From positions 1 to 17,164 of the forward strand of contig PUNU01000190.1 of NCBI GenBank assembly GCA_003551865.1: DNA of 17,164 bases. The letters are read 5' to 3'. Positions 8,151 through 15,718 of this stretch are shown piece by piece; positions within the stretch are counted from its first letter, which is position 1; the number at the start of each line of letters is the position of its first letter. The notes below the pieces were generated by a model. That model searched no databases. It saw only the letters and a program-made list of their open reading frames with translations, and was not told the origin of the DNA. The position numbers were made by a program, and so were the translations under genes. The DNA comes from Syntrophomonadaceae bacterium (GTDB taxonomy: Bacteria; Bacillota_D; Dethiobacteria; DTU022).

Positions 8151-9872
8151 ATGCAAAATCTGCGGCAGATACTTTCACAAATTGACGGCAAAGGCTATAA
8201 GCACTACAAAGATCTCCAGGGCAAACGGTTCAGGTTCCCGGATTTTGAACTGTTAGTTTTCCATATCCAGGGTGATCCCTTTGCTTCCCCCTCCCAGCTG
8301 GCGGTTCGAGTGCCGCAGCACCGGGCGGACTTTCCCCGGGAAAGCTACTCTTCCAAAATCAGGGAGACAGCCCTGGCCGATTATCTGACCAGGGTTTTTC
8401 ACAGCCATATCGGCAAAGTATCGCGGGGAAGGCGCGGCAGCGGTAAAAGCGGTTCTTTTCAAATCGATCGGCCCGGCCAGGAGATGCTGGAGCGGACCAG
8501 TTTAAAAATAAATGACAAATATGTTGAAGCCCGCTTTTTTGCGGGTATGCCCGCCGCCGGCCGCCGTATTCTCGGACAGGAGGCGGCGGAAATGCTCCTG
8601 GAGGAACTGCCTGAACTGGTCAGGAGCAGCCTTATCTTTGCCAACCTTTCCCGGGAAAAGCTGTTCAGCCATGTTTATACGGCGGAAGACCAGGAAGTCC
8701 TCCGCAGCCGGCTCCGGGAGAAAGGGCTGATTGCTTTTGTGGCCGATGGATCCATACTGCCGCGGCGCAGCGGGGTTGATCAGAGACCTCTGCCTGAAAA
8801 CAGGGCGGTTGCTTTTCAGGCGCCGCCGGAACTGGCCGTGGAACTGGAAACTTTGCATGAAGGCCGGGTCCGCGGCATGGGGATCCCCTCGGGGGTAATC
8901 CTGATTGTGGGCGGCGGTTACCACGGCAAGTCGACCCTTTTAAGAGCCCTGGAAAGAGGCGTTTACAACCATATCCCCGGAGACGGCCGCGAGAAGGTGG
9001 TGGCTGATCCCGCCGCATTTAAAATTCGAGCCGAAGACGGCCGCCGGGTGGAAAATGTCAACATCAGCCCTTTCATCAGCGACCTGCCTTTTGGGCAGAA
9101 GACGGGGGCTTTCTCTTCGGAGGAAGCCAGCGGCAGCACTTCACAGGCGGCCAATATCATTGAAGCGCTGGAAGCCGGGGCGAAGGTCCTGCTGATAGAC
9201 GAAGACACCTCAGCCACCAATTTTATGATCAGGGATATGCGCATGCAGCTTTTGGTGGCCAAACAGCAGGAACCGATCACTCCCTTTATCGACAAGGTGC
9301 AGCAGCTTTACCATGAGCGTGATGTTTCCACAGTTCTGGTCATCGGGGGAGCGGGCGATTACTTTGATATTGCCGATACGGTGCTGATGATGGAAGAATA
9401 CCGTCCCCGGGAAGTTACCGCAGAGGCCGGGGAAATTGCCCGAAAGCATCCCAGCCGGCGCCGGCCGGAAGGCGGGGAGGCTTTTGGAGAAATAAAGAAT
9501 CGCATCCCGCAGCCCGGCAGCATCGACCCTTATAAGGGGCGGAAGGTGAAAATCAAGGCCCACGGCATAGAGGGCCTGCAGTTTGGCGTTGAAGAGATTG
9601 ACCTGCACCACGTGGAGCAAATTGTCGATCCCAGCCAGACCCGGGCGATCGGTGATATGATCAATTATGCTTTGAAAAAGAAACTTATCGACGGGAGGCG
9701 CCCGATAAAAGATATAGCCGGCATGCTGGAAAAAACAATTGAAGAGCAGGGACTGGAAGCGATATCCCCCCGCCCGGAACAGCCTCGCGGTGATTATGCC
9801 CGTCCCCGCTCCCTGGAAGTAGCGGCTGCCATAAACCGGCTGCGCACCCTTGATGTGCAGTTTGAAAAATGA
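8151..9872 (+). CDS. ABC-class P-loop ATPase, COG3044/PF09818 (MRB1590-like), function unknown
   Basis: This 573-residue protein belongs to the 'predicted ATPase of the ABC class' family. The Walker A motif GGGYHGKST is at residues 254-262 (Lys260). The Walker B motif VLLIDEDTS is at about 348-356, with Asp350 followed by Glu351. Between them FSSEEASGSTSQAANIIEAL resembles an ABC signature region, and LVIGGAGDYFDIAD follows. There are no membrane segments and no partner permease, so it is not a transporter ATPase. A family member from trypanosomes, MRB1590, is an RNA-binding factor of mitochondrial RNA editing; the bacterial role is unknown, and a nucleic-acid role is only an inference. ATG 8151 is 5-6 nt after GAGGAGG; a TTG at 8133 in frame lacks such a site. 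The gene appears to be its own transcription unit and ends 9 nt from the stop of the convergent exonuclease gene. Confidence 0.9.
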   Translation: MQNLRQILSQIDGKGYKHYKDLQGKRFRFPDFELLVFHIQGDPFASPSQLAVRVPQHRADFPRESYSSKIRETALADYLTRVFHSHIGKVSRGRRGSGKSGSFQIDRPGQEMLERTSLKINDKYVEARFFAGMPAAGRRILGQEAAEMLLEELPELVRSSLIFANLSREKLFSHVYTAEDQEVLRSRLREKGLIAFVADGSILPRRSGVDQRPLPENRAVAFQAPPELAVELETLHEGRVRGMGIPSGVILIVGGGYHGKSTLLRALERGVYNHIPGDGREKVVADPAAFKIRAEDGRRVENVNISPFISDLPFGQKTGAFSSEEASGSTSQAANIIEALEAGAKVLLIDEDTSATNFMIRDMRMQLLVAKQQEPITPFIDKVQQLYHERDVSTVLVIGGAGDYFDIADTVLMMEEYRPREVTAEAGEIARKHPSRRRPEGGEAFGEIKNRIPQPGSIDPYKGRKVKIKAHGIEGLQFGVEEIDLHHVEQIVDPSQTRAIGDMINYALKKKLIDGRRPIKDIAGMLEKTIEEQGLEAISPRPEQPRGDYARPRSLEVAAAINRLRTLDVQFEK

Positions 9873-9881
9873 CAGAACCGG

Positions 9882-10703
9882 TTAAAAAATGAGTGGATAC
9901 CCCTTCGCCGGGTCCATGTCGGTAAAAAGCCCGGCCAGCTTGGAAAGGTCGGTCACTCCTTTGGCTTCCAGAACCGGTAAGAGTTTAAGAAAAAGGGAGG
10001 CGGTAATGCGGGCGTCACCCAGGGCATTGTGCCTTCCTTGCAAATCGAGGTCGAAGTGGGCGGCCAGGTTTTCGAGGGAATAATCGGTTACCTGATAAAA
10101 TAGAGCTGATGTGAGAAGCACCGTATCGATCACCGGGTTGACGATGCGTTTGCCGATCGCTTCGCCCAGCTTAATGTTAATGAAGGCAAGGTCGAAGGGG
10201 GCATTGTGGGCGACCAGAATGCGGTACCGGCAAAAGGATAAAAACTCCAGCAGAACCGGACCGATATCCGGTTTGTCTTTCAGCATTTCTTCGGTTATGC
10301 CCGTTATTTTTTGGGCCGTCCCAGGCACGGGCCGCCCGGGGTTAACGAGGCGGTAAAAAGAAGATTCGTCTAAAATGCGCCCATTTTCGACCATAACTGC
10401 ACCGATGGAAATTATTTCGTCGCCCCTGTAGGGATAAAAACCGGTTGTTTCAGTATCGAAAACCACGTAAGAGGCGCTTTGTAGGTCCTGGCCCCAGTTA
10501 ATCTTCTCCCTGGTTTCCGAAATTGCTTCGGACAGCCTGCCGAACAGCTCCGGATCATGCCTGATCGGACCGGCTTTCCCGCTATTGGGGAACAGCCGGG
10601 CCATAAATTTTTCGGCCGGTCCTTCGCTTCCGCCGGAATCAGTTCGCTCCGCTTCACGGTTTAACCTGCGGAAATCAGGTTTGTAGTACGAATTGTTACC
10701 CAT
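9882..10703 (-). CDS. DEDDh 3'-5' exonuclease, DNA polymerase III epsilon (DnaQ)-like
   Basis: This 273-residue protein has a DnaQ-like exonuclease domain from about residue 78 to 245. All five DEDDh metal/catalytic residues are visible: Asp83 and Glu85 (DTETTG), Asp171 (HNAPFD), His225 and Asp230 (RHNALGD). It should cut single strands 3' to 5' to nucleoside monophosphates. It lacks any polymerase region. The first 75 or so residues are a charged extension of unknown role with no known domain that I can identify. It starts 18 nt after the COG2905 stop with a clear AAAGGA site, so the two are co-transcribed. Pairing with a COG2905 gene next to a DUF4212 symporter is a recurring arrangement, which suggests a role other than replicative proofreading. 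That role is not known to me. Confidence 0.92.
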   Translation of the reverse strand: MGNNSYYKPDFRRLNREAERTDSGGSEGPAEKFMARLFPNSGKAGPIRHDPELFGRLSEAISETREKINWGQDLQSASYVVFDTETTGFYPYRGDEIISIGAVMVENGRILDESSFYRLVNPGRPVPGTAQKITGITEEMLKDKPDIGPVLLEFLSFCRYRILVAHNAPFDLAFINIKLGEAIGKRIVNPVIDTVLLTSALFYQVTDYSLENLAAHFDLDLQGRHNALGDARITASLFLKLLPVLEAKGVTDLSKLAGLFTDMDPAKGYPLIF

Positions 10704-10721
10704 GATGTTCCTTTCCGATTT

Positions 10722-12656
10722 TTAAGCTTTGTGCACGTGAAAAGCATGTGCCGTCATCGACTGCAGCCGGTTTACCACCAACAGTGCTTCCTTAAGCATT
10801 GCTTTGTCTTTTCTGCTTAAAAGGTCCAGGTTGATATAATTATCACAGCTTTCGCCCTTTTCCGCTTTTTCCACGGCGTCCCTGATCCGAAACATCAGCA
10901 GTGATTCGTAAGCCGCTTCAAAATATTCTGCGTCGTCAGGCTTAAAGATCCCGCGATCTTTCAGCCGGTGTATGCGTTCAAAAGTGTTGGTCTCCATAAT
11001 GCCCTCCCGCAGGGCAAAGATTCGGATGCAGTCTACAAGGTGCACGGTTGCTGTGTTTTTTATGTTGAGCCTGTTATGCCTCCCGGCATTTTTTTCGGTA
11101 ATGATTTGCCGGAACATGTTTAAAGGGACCCTCTGTTTTGTATCATCTTCAGCCATAAAGAGCAGGGCGTGTACAGCCTCTTTAAATAGACGGGTCGTAA
11201 AAATTTTCAGGCGGTCATAGAGCATTTCCTCGCCGGCAACATGCCGGTAATCGAGAAAAATGGTCATATTGCGGATATCTTTGGGATCCAGCTTTTCGGC
11301 CCAGCCGGCGGCCCTGCTTTCCCACATGGTCAGGGGCATGCACCAGTAGGGGTTTTCGGCCATTACTTTACCCTTGCACCTGGCAAAACCGCAAGCTTCC
11401 AGGCCCCGGACGATCTTTTTGCCCAGGGTTATAAAGTAATCGGCGGCTGTTTCAACTTTTTCAGGAGAAGTATCTTCGAAAATAATTCCGTTGTCCTGGT
11501 CGGTGCGTGAAAACTGTTCCTTCCTGCCTGCACTACCCATGTTGATGAAGCTGTATTTTCCCGGCGGTTTTCCCCGGCCTTCTTTTAACATCTCTTCTTC
11601 CGCAATTTCGATAACTCTTCTGGTAACCCGATCATAGAGCTCGTTCACCAGCGCGCATATTTCCGAGGCGTATGATCTCTCTGCCAGCAGGGCCTGCTGA
11701 ACCCGGTCTATTTCAGAAGTTAGACCGGCAAGCTCACTAAAAGTATGCTGATACTCAATCTGGTTGACAATCGAAAGGGCCCCGTCTTTACGGCTTTTAA
11801 CCAGGTCTTTTACCGTGACAATACCATGCAATACGTCTTGTTCGTCGGTAACCACGATATGCTTGAGATTGTGTTTGGTCATTAAAAGCAGGGCTTTATA
11901 GCTGAAATCATCGGGGCGCACGGTGATCAAATCCGAAGACATCACCTCAAAAGCCCTGCGTTCGAGGTCCGGGTTGTCGGCGGAAAGCACTTTACTGACC
12001 AGGTCCCTTTCGGTGATGATACCCACCGGTTTGTTGTTGAAAGCGGCCACCACCACCGAGCTTATATTGTTCCCGCTCATTTTTTTGGCCACATCACTGA
12101 TTTTGTCCATCGGCAGGCAGGTTATCACTTTTTCTGTCCATACATCCGCTATTTTTTGCCGCAGGGTGTGCTCTCCCGCAAAATGGGTTTCGGAGCGGCT
12201 GTCTGTGAAAGCGAGGTAAAGTTCCTTCAGGCGGGAAGCCAGGTCTTTGGTAAAATACTCGGCGAACCTGTCACTGCTTGCCAGGGCTTTCTGGAAAGAT
12301 TCCTCACCGATCAGGAGGCAGGTTAAATCAGTGGCGGCAACCATCGAAACAGGATAAGGTTCATCGGAAAGCAGAACGGTTACCCCAAAGAATTCGCCTT
12401 TGCTCCTGGATGCCGTAACTTTATTTTTATCGCCGACGGCGGCGACGGCCCGGGCCCGGCCTTCATAAATCAGGAACAGGGTTTTCTTTGATGGTTCCCC
12501 CTCGCGGAATACCTTGCTTCCTTCCGGAAAGTGGGCTTGTTTCGTATTTTGGGCGATTGCTTCAAGTACCCTTTCACCAAGGTAATCAAAGGGGGTGGTT
12601 GATTTTAAAAAAGAGTAGATTTCCGTTTTGTCCAGTTTTGCTCTGGAAGCAGTCAT
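10722..12656 (-). CDS. Cyclic-nucleotide-binding / CBS / DUF294 nucleotidyltransferase-like signalling protein (COG2905)
   Basis: This 644-residue protein combines sensor domains with a GlnD-like enzyme domain. A cNMP-binding beta-barrel spans about residues 25-145 (FREGEPS, EGRARA, GEFFGVTVLL). A CBS pair covers about 175-225 (ending PVGIITERDLVSKV) and 237-288 (ending GIVTVKDLVKS). A helical linker of about 60 residues follows. The DUF294 nucleotidyltransferase core contains GSAGRKEQFSRTDQDNG from residue 374, with Asp386 and Asp388 as likely metal ligands. The C-terminal helical domain (about 500-644) is the one usually found with DUF294. The usual motif is GSEGR; here it reads GSAGR. The natural ligand and target are unknown; adenine nucleotides at the CBS domains are plausible from the family. 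ATG 12656 is preferred, 9 nt after GGGGAG; the upstream TTG (12665) directly abuts that site. Confidence 0.93.
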   Translation of the reverse strand: MTASRAKLDKTEIYSFLKSTTPFDYLGERVLEAIAQNTKQAHFPEGSKVFREGEPSKKTLFLIYEGRARAVAAVGDKNKVTASRSKGEFFGVTVLLSDEPYPVSMVAATDLTCLLIGEESFQKALASSDRFAEYFTKDLASRLKELYLAFTDSRSETHFAGEHTLRQKIADVWTEKVITCLPMDKISDVAKKMSGNNISSVVVAAFNNKPVGIITERDLVSKVLSADNPDLERRAFEVMSSDLITVRPDDFSYKALLLMTKHNLKHIVVTDEQDVLHGIVTVKDLVKSRKDGALSIVNQIEYQHTFSELAGLTSEIDRVQQALLAERSYASEICALVNELYDRVTRRVIEIAEEEMLKEGRGKPPGKYSFINMGSAGRKEQFSRTDQDNGIIFEDTSPEKVETAADYFITLGKKIVRGLEACGFARCKGKVMAENPYWCMPLTMWESRAAGWAEKLDPKDIRNMTIFLDYRHVAGEEMLYDRLKIFTTRLFKEAVHALLFMAEDDTKQRVPLNMFRQIITEKNAGRHNRLNIKNTATVHLVDCIRIFALREGIMETNTFERIHRLKDRGIFKPDDAEYFEAAYESLLMFRIRDAVEKAEKGESCDNYINLDLLSRKDKAMLKEALLVVNRLQSMTAHAFHVHKA

Positions 12657-12769
12657 TTTTTGCAACTCCCCGCGAATGACAAAGTTGAAATACCCGGGAA
12701 CGAAGTGCCCTGCCGCCCCGGAGCCGGTTTTTAAGTTGCCAGTTTTATTTGTGCACTACCGGGGCTTTT
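12657..12769 (-). promoter_or_regulatory. Possible structured 5' leader of the COG2905 gene
   Basis: The leader from the predicted start site (about 12763) to the ATG is about 107 nt. Seven bases at 12759-12765 pair perfectly with 12715-12721. A small hairpin lies at 12696-12710. In the large loop, 12734-12739 is complementary to 12662-12667, which sits directly downstream of the ribosome binding site. Together these would form a pseudoknot able to mask translation start. I do not recognise a known riboswitch class, and pairs this short can arise by chance. Confidence 0.25.
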
Positions 12770-12798
12770 ATTATATCTTTACCGTAAAAAAGGAGCAA
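12770..12798 (-). promoter_or_regulatory. Promoter of the COG2905-exonuclease operon
   Basis: On the minus strand TTGCTC (12798-12793) is followed by a 17-nt spacer and a perfect TATAAT (12775-12770). It lies between the terminator of the upstream ligase gene and the COG2905 start, and would give a leader of about 107 nt. Confidence 0.6.
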
Positions 12799-12800
12799 GG

Positions 12801-12830
12801 GAAAACGGCGCCGGTTGCGGCGCCGTTTTC
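12801..12830 (-). terminator. Terminator after the acyl-CoA ligase gene
   Basis: A perfect 12-bp inverted repeat, GAAAACGGCGCC (12801-12812) with GGCGCCGTTTTC (12819-12830), surrounds a 6-nt loop. Read on the minus strand it has a GC core ending in TTTT, with a further T run at 12791-12785. It begins 34 nt after the ligase stop and immediately precedes the COG2905 promoter. Confidence 0.8.
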
Positions 12831-12863
12831 AAATTGTTGCTGCTTTGTTATCCAGTGTGGCTT

Positions 12864-14549
12864 TTATTCTTCTTCTTTTTCCTGCTGTTTTTTCTCCTCT
12901 TCTTCCCTGAGCATGCGGCGGAGAACTTTACCGATCATTGTTTTCGGCAGCTCTTCCCGGAACTCGACCAGCTTGGGCACCTTGTAAGGAGCAAGGTTGG
13001 CCTTACAGTGTTCGACAACTTCTTCCTCAGTCATCGATTCGCCTTCCCGCAAGACAATGTAAGCCTTAAGGGTTTCGCCGCGGTAGGGGTCCTTGATACC
13101 GGCCACTGCCGCCTCCATGATTTTTGGATGGGCGTAGAGTACTTCTTCAATATCCCGGGGGTAAATATTAAAGCCTCCGGCGATGACCATATCTTTTTTC
13201 CGGTCTACAATATAGGTGTAGCCTTCCTCGTCCGCCTTGGCGATATCGCCGGTATAGAACCACCCGTTGCGCAGGACCAGCGCGGTTTCTTCGGGCATAT
13301 TCAGGTAACCTTCCATGACCTGGGGTCCGCGCAAGCAGAGTTCTCCCACTTCACCGACGGGCATTTCCTGCTCGCCGGCTTCAACATCAACAATTTTAAA
13401 CTCCGTATCGGGCATCGGCAAGCCGATACTGCCGGGTTTGCGCTTGCCGTAAACAGGGTTGGCGTGGGTAACCGGGGAAGTTTCGGAAAGCCCGTAGCCT
13501 TCAACCAGCTTGCCGCCGGTGTTTTTTTCGAACTCCTGCTGTACTTCCACCGGCAGAGGGGCTGCACCGCTGATACAGATGCGGATTGATTGAAGGTCAA
13601 ACTTCTGAAGGTTGGGGGCATTGTTAATGGCTACATAAATGGTCGGCACGCCCGGGAAAAGGGTCGGCTTTTGCTTGTCAATGGTTTTTAGCACATCTTC
13701 GAGGACAAAGCGGGGCAGCAGGACCAGCTTGGCCCCGTTCTGCAGGCCCAGGTTCAAGATGGTGGAAAGTCCGTAGCTGTGAAAGAAGGGTAGAACCCCC
13801 AGGATTATCTCCTTGCCGTCCTGGAAATCCGTGCACCAGGACTTTACCTGGCACATATTGGCGACCAGGTTCCGGTGCTGAAGGATAGCCCCCTTCGAAA
13901 CGCCGGTTGTCCCCCCTGTATAAAGGAACAGGGCTCGGTCTTCCGGATCGACCTTTACTTCCGGTGGTTTTTTTCCGGCATATTTTTTGATCAGGCCCGT
14001 AAAAGAATAGTCCTCGCCGGCTAAGTCGACCCGGTCGCCTTCTTTTTTTTCTTTGGCAACAGTGTAAAGAAAGCTCAAGGCCCCGGGGAAGTAATCTTTG
14101 ATATTGGACACAATAACATTTTTCAGTTTTGTTTTTGGCTGGACTTCTTTAATCATATTATAAAAGCGGGTCAGGGTTATGATCGTTTCGGCTCCGGAGT
14201 CATTGAGCTGGTATTCCATTTCCCGGGCAACATAGAGAGGGTTGCAGGGGACGACGATTGCACCGAGCGAAAGGGCGGCGAAATAAGCGATTGGAAACTG
14301 GGTTGAGTTGGGCAGGTGAACGGCTACACGGTCGCCCTTTTTTATTCCAAGATCAGCCAGGGCGGAGGCGAAACTTTCGATTTGTTCCGACAGCTGATTG
14401 TAGGTCAGCTCGCGTCCCATAAAGTGAACGGCCGGTTGATCTTTATAGGTAATGACCGCCTGCTGAAACAACTCGTAGAGCGACAGCGAGGGATAATCAA
14501 TGCTGTGAGGGACCCCCGGTTCGTAGTGTTTAAGCCAAACTTTCTCCAT
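12864..14549 (-). CDS. Long-chain-fatty-acid--CoA ligase (acyl-CoA synthetase)
   Basis: This enzyme activates a carboxylic acid to its CoA thioester with ATP through an acyl-adenylate. The 561-residue protein has the adenylate-forming motifs in order: TGGTTGVSKG (from residue 211), VEGYGLSETSP, YTGDIAKADEEGY, DRKKDMVIAGGFNIYP (the hinge region), and PKTMIGKVLRR with the catalytic Lys541. By overall pattern it is closest to FadD-type long- or medium-chain ligases; the chain length is not decided by sequence. The last 13 residues (549-561) contain only Glu, Lys and Gln. ATG 14549 follows AAGGAGG by 9 nt. It may be read with the upstream DUF456 gene and also from its own promoter, and is followed by a strong terminator. 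Confidence 0.95.
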   Translation of the reverse strand: MEKVWLKHYEPGVPHSIDYPSLSLYELFQQAVITYKDQPAVHFMGRELTYNQLSEQIESFASALADLGIKKGDRVAVHLPNSTQFPIAYFAALSLGAIVVPCNPLYVAREMEYQLNDSGAETIITLTRFYNMIKEVQPKTKLKNVIVSNIKDYFPGALSFLYTVAKEKKEGDRVDLAGEDYSFTGLIKKYAGKKPPEVKVDPEDRALFLYTGGTTGVSKGAILQHRNLVANMCQVKSWCTDFQDGKEIILGVLPFFHSYGLSTILNLGLQNGAKLVLLPRFVLEDVLKTIDKQKPTLFPGVPTIYVAINNAPNLQKFDLQSIRICISGAAPLPVEVQQEFEKNTGGKLVEGYGLSETSPVTHANPVYGKRKPGSIGLPMPDTEFKIVDVEAGEQEMPVGEVGELCLRGPQVMEGYLNMPEETALVLRNGWFYTGDIAKADEEGYTYIVDRKKDMVIAGGFNIYPRDIEEVLYAHPKIMEAAVAGIKDPYRGETLKAYIVLREGESMTEEEVVEHCKANLAPYKVPKLVEFREELPKTMIGKVLRRMLREEEEKKQQEKEEE

Positions 14550-14639
14550 AGAGATGATCCTCCTTGGGTTGTTAAGAATGCTGTTTGTGATGTTTGATAT
14601 ATTCGCTATTATACTGTCATTTCCTTCTCAGTTTTTAAA

Positions 14640-14667
14640 ATTATAAACATAAAAACTTATATGTCAT
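14640..14667 (-). promoter_or_regulatory. Promoter of the acyl-CoA ligase gene
   Basis: On the minus strand ATGACA (14667-14662, five of six consensus bases) is followed after 16 nt by a perfect TATAAT (14645-14640). The -35 overlaps the stop codon of the DUF456 gene. A second TATAAT at 14613-14608 has no good -35 but could be an alternative start. The rest of 14550-14663 shows nothing else I can support. Confidence 0.55.
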
Positions 14668-15143
14668 AATATTCTCAATACAAACCAGGCAATCATTATT
14701 GTTTCCAGGCCCAGTTTTATGGGCAGGGCGCCGAAGAAGCCCAGTGAAGCTCCGAAGCCTGATTTTAAAGCCGTTCCTGTTTTGCGCCTGACAATTAGAT
14801 CGGCCAGGGTTGCTCCGACAAAGGGGCCGATTAAAAGGCCGAAAGGGAAAAAGAATAAACCGATCAGCAGTCCCCCGGCGGCTCCCCAAAAAGCGGCCCT
14901 GGTTCCGCCGAAATAGCGGCTGCCCATTGCAGTAAAAAGATAATCAACACCCACAACAACGAGGGCTATAATGCCCTGCACCAGGAAAAAGTAAAAGCCC
15001 AAACTTTCAAAACCGGCAATGAATCCGTAAACGAGCATTCCCAGCCAGATTACTGGTGCGCCCGGTAGAACCGGTAGAAGTGTACCGGTAAGGCCGACCA
15101 AAAAAAATAACGCGGCCACAATTACGGCAATAATTTCGCTCAT
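14664..15143 (-). CDS. DUF456 family membrane protein
   Basis: This is a 159-residue, very hydrophobic protein with about four to five membrane segments. Glycine- and proline-rich turns (GLTGTLLPVLPGAP near residues 17-30, FFPFGLLIGPFVGA near 99-112) are typical of DUF456. One polar loop, DLIVRRKTGTALKSG, lies before the last segment. The function of the family is unknown. ATG 15143 is chosen because GGAGGT lies 7 nt upstream; an in-frame ATG at 15182 lacks such a site and falls in the predicted promoter. The gene stands 114 nt upstream of the acyl-CoA ligase in the same direction, with no terminator between, and is divergent from the DUF4212-symporter pair. Confidence 0.88.
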   Translation of the reverse strand: MSEIIAVIVAALFFLVGLTGTLLPVLPGAPVIWLGMLVYGFIAGFESLGFYFFLVQGIIALVVVGVDYLFTAMGSRYFGGTRAAFWGAAGGLLIGLFFFPFGLLIGPFVGATLADLIVRRKTGTALKSGFGASLGFFGALPIKLGLETIMIAWFVLRIL

Positions 15144-15177
15144 CAAATGCACCTCCAGGAGCTTTCTTTTAAAAACT

Positions 15178-15186
15178 ATCATAGCA
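15178..15186 (-). promoter_or_regulatory. Extended -10 promoter of the DUF456 gene
   Basis: On the minus strand TGCTATGAT gives a TG one base before TATGAT (15183-15178), an extended -10. No good -35 is seen, which extended -10 promoters can do without. The start would be about 30 nt upstream of ATG 15143. Confidence 0.4.
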
Positions 15187-15208
15187 CAGCATCCGGTTGT
15201 ATGGATCT

Positions 15209-15222
15209 GAAAAATATTTTTC
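15209..15222. repeat. 14-bp perfect palindrome in the divergent region
   Basis: GAAAAATATTTTTC reads the same on both strands. It lies just upstream of the DUF456 promoter and on the far side of the DUF4212 promoter. It could be an operator or simply AT-rich DNA; an AT palindrome of this size is not rare. Confidence 0.4.
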
Positions 15223-15270
15223 CCCGGCTCTTGGGAGGAATCTTTGATTGCAAGGCGAATAAGTAGATTT

Positions 15271-15290
15271 AATTTGAAATAATTTGATAA
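15271..15290 (+). repeat. Tandem direct repeat with 10-bp period
   Basis: AATTTGAAAT is directly followed by AATTTGATAA (eight of ten bases equal). The one-helical-turn spacing, about 20-40 bp upstream of the candidate -35 of the DUF4212 gene, is what an activator site could look like. No regulator is known. Confidence 0.35.
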
Positions 15291-15311
15291 AAGATGGAAG
15301 GGGGCAAAATA

Positions 15312-15340
15312 TAGAAAAAATTAAGTCAAAGCACTAAAAT
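15312..15340 (+). promoter_or_regulatory. Candidate promoter of the DUF4212-symporter operon
   Basis: TAGAAA (15312-15317, four of six) and TAAAAT (15335-15340, five of six) are 17 nt apart. The start would fall near 15347, leaving a leader of about 26 nt to GTG 15373. The boxes are in AT-rich DNA, so this is tentative. Confidence 0.35.
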
Positions 15341-15372
15341 AAGAGATTCATCACATAAGGAGGTGACTCGAG

Positions 15373-15693
15373 GTGAGCAATAACAGCAGAAGGGGTTACA
15401 AGTTGGAAGTATGGGTTACGGCAGTATGCTTTTTCATTGTAGCTGTAATTGGCGGTTTTTTCAGCTCGATTGTAGTTATTTTTAATGAAAGTTTTTTTCA
15501 CCAGGTGCCCACACCGGAGCCGCTGATCCCGGCATATGGTGAAACAATGTTTGTATCCATAGAAGGCTTGGAAGTTTTGGGCTTTCCTCTTCACTATTTT
15601 TTACTGGTTTTCTTAAGCTGGATCGGGGTCACTATAGTCGGTGCGATCTGGTGTCTCGTCATGGATAGGCTGGAAGAACAACAACGGGCGTAA
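15373..15693 (+). CDS. DUF4212 protein, small subunit of a sodium:solute symporter
   Basis: This 106-residue protein has two predicted membrane helices (about residues 12-38 and 71-96) joined by a loop of about 32 residues, with the FHQVPTPEPL stretch after the first helix. This matches the DUF4212 family, which is encoded next to and probably assembles with a symporter of the SSF family. The GTG start at 15373 has a near-perfect site AAGGAGGTGA (15357-15366). The symporter gene starts 25 nt after its stop, so the two are one operon. It diverges from the DUF456-ligase genes. Confidence 0.9.
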   Translation: MSNNSRRGYKLEVWVTAVCFFIVAVIGGFFSSIVVIFNESFFHQVPTPEPLIPAYGETMFVSIEGLEVLGFPLHYFLLVFLSWIGVTIVGAIWCLVMDRLEEQQRA

Positions 15694-15718
15694 ACCCGCT
15701 GAAAGGAGGGATTTTCTA

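Noticed and set aside
8502..9620. Several long minus-strand open frames within the ABC-class ATPase gene
   Set aside because: All are antisense to a protein with intact Walker motifs; long shadow frames are expected in GC-rich coding DNA.
12834..13589. A 251-codon plus-strand open frame opposite the acyl-CoA ligase gene, starting with a Phe/Leu-rich stretch
   Set aside because: It lies entirely antisense to the 3' half of a clearly conserved ligase; its hydrophobic start is the mirror of the Glu/Lys-rich tail, and it has no ribosome binding site or recognisable domain.
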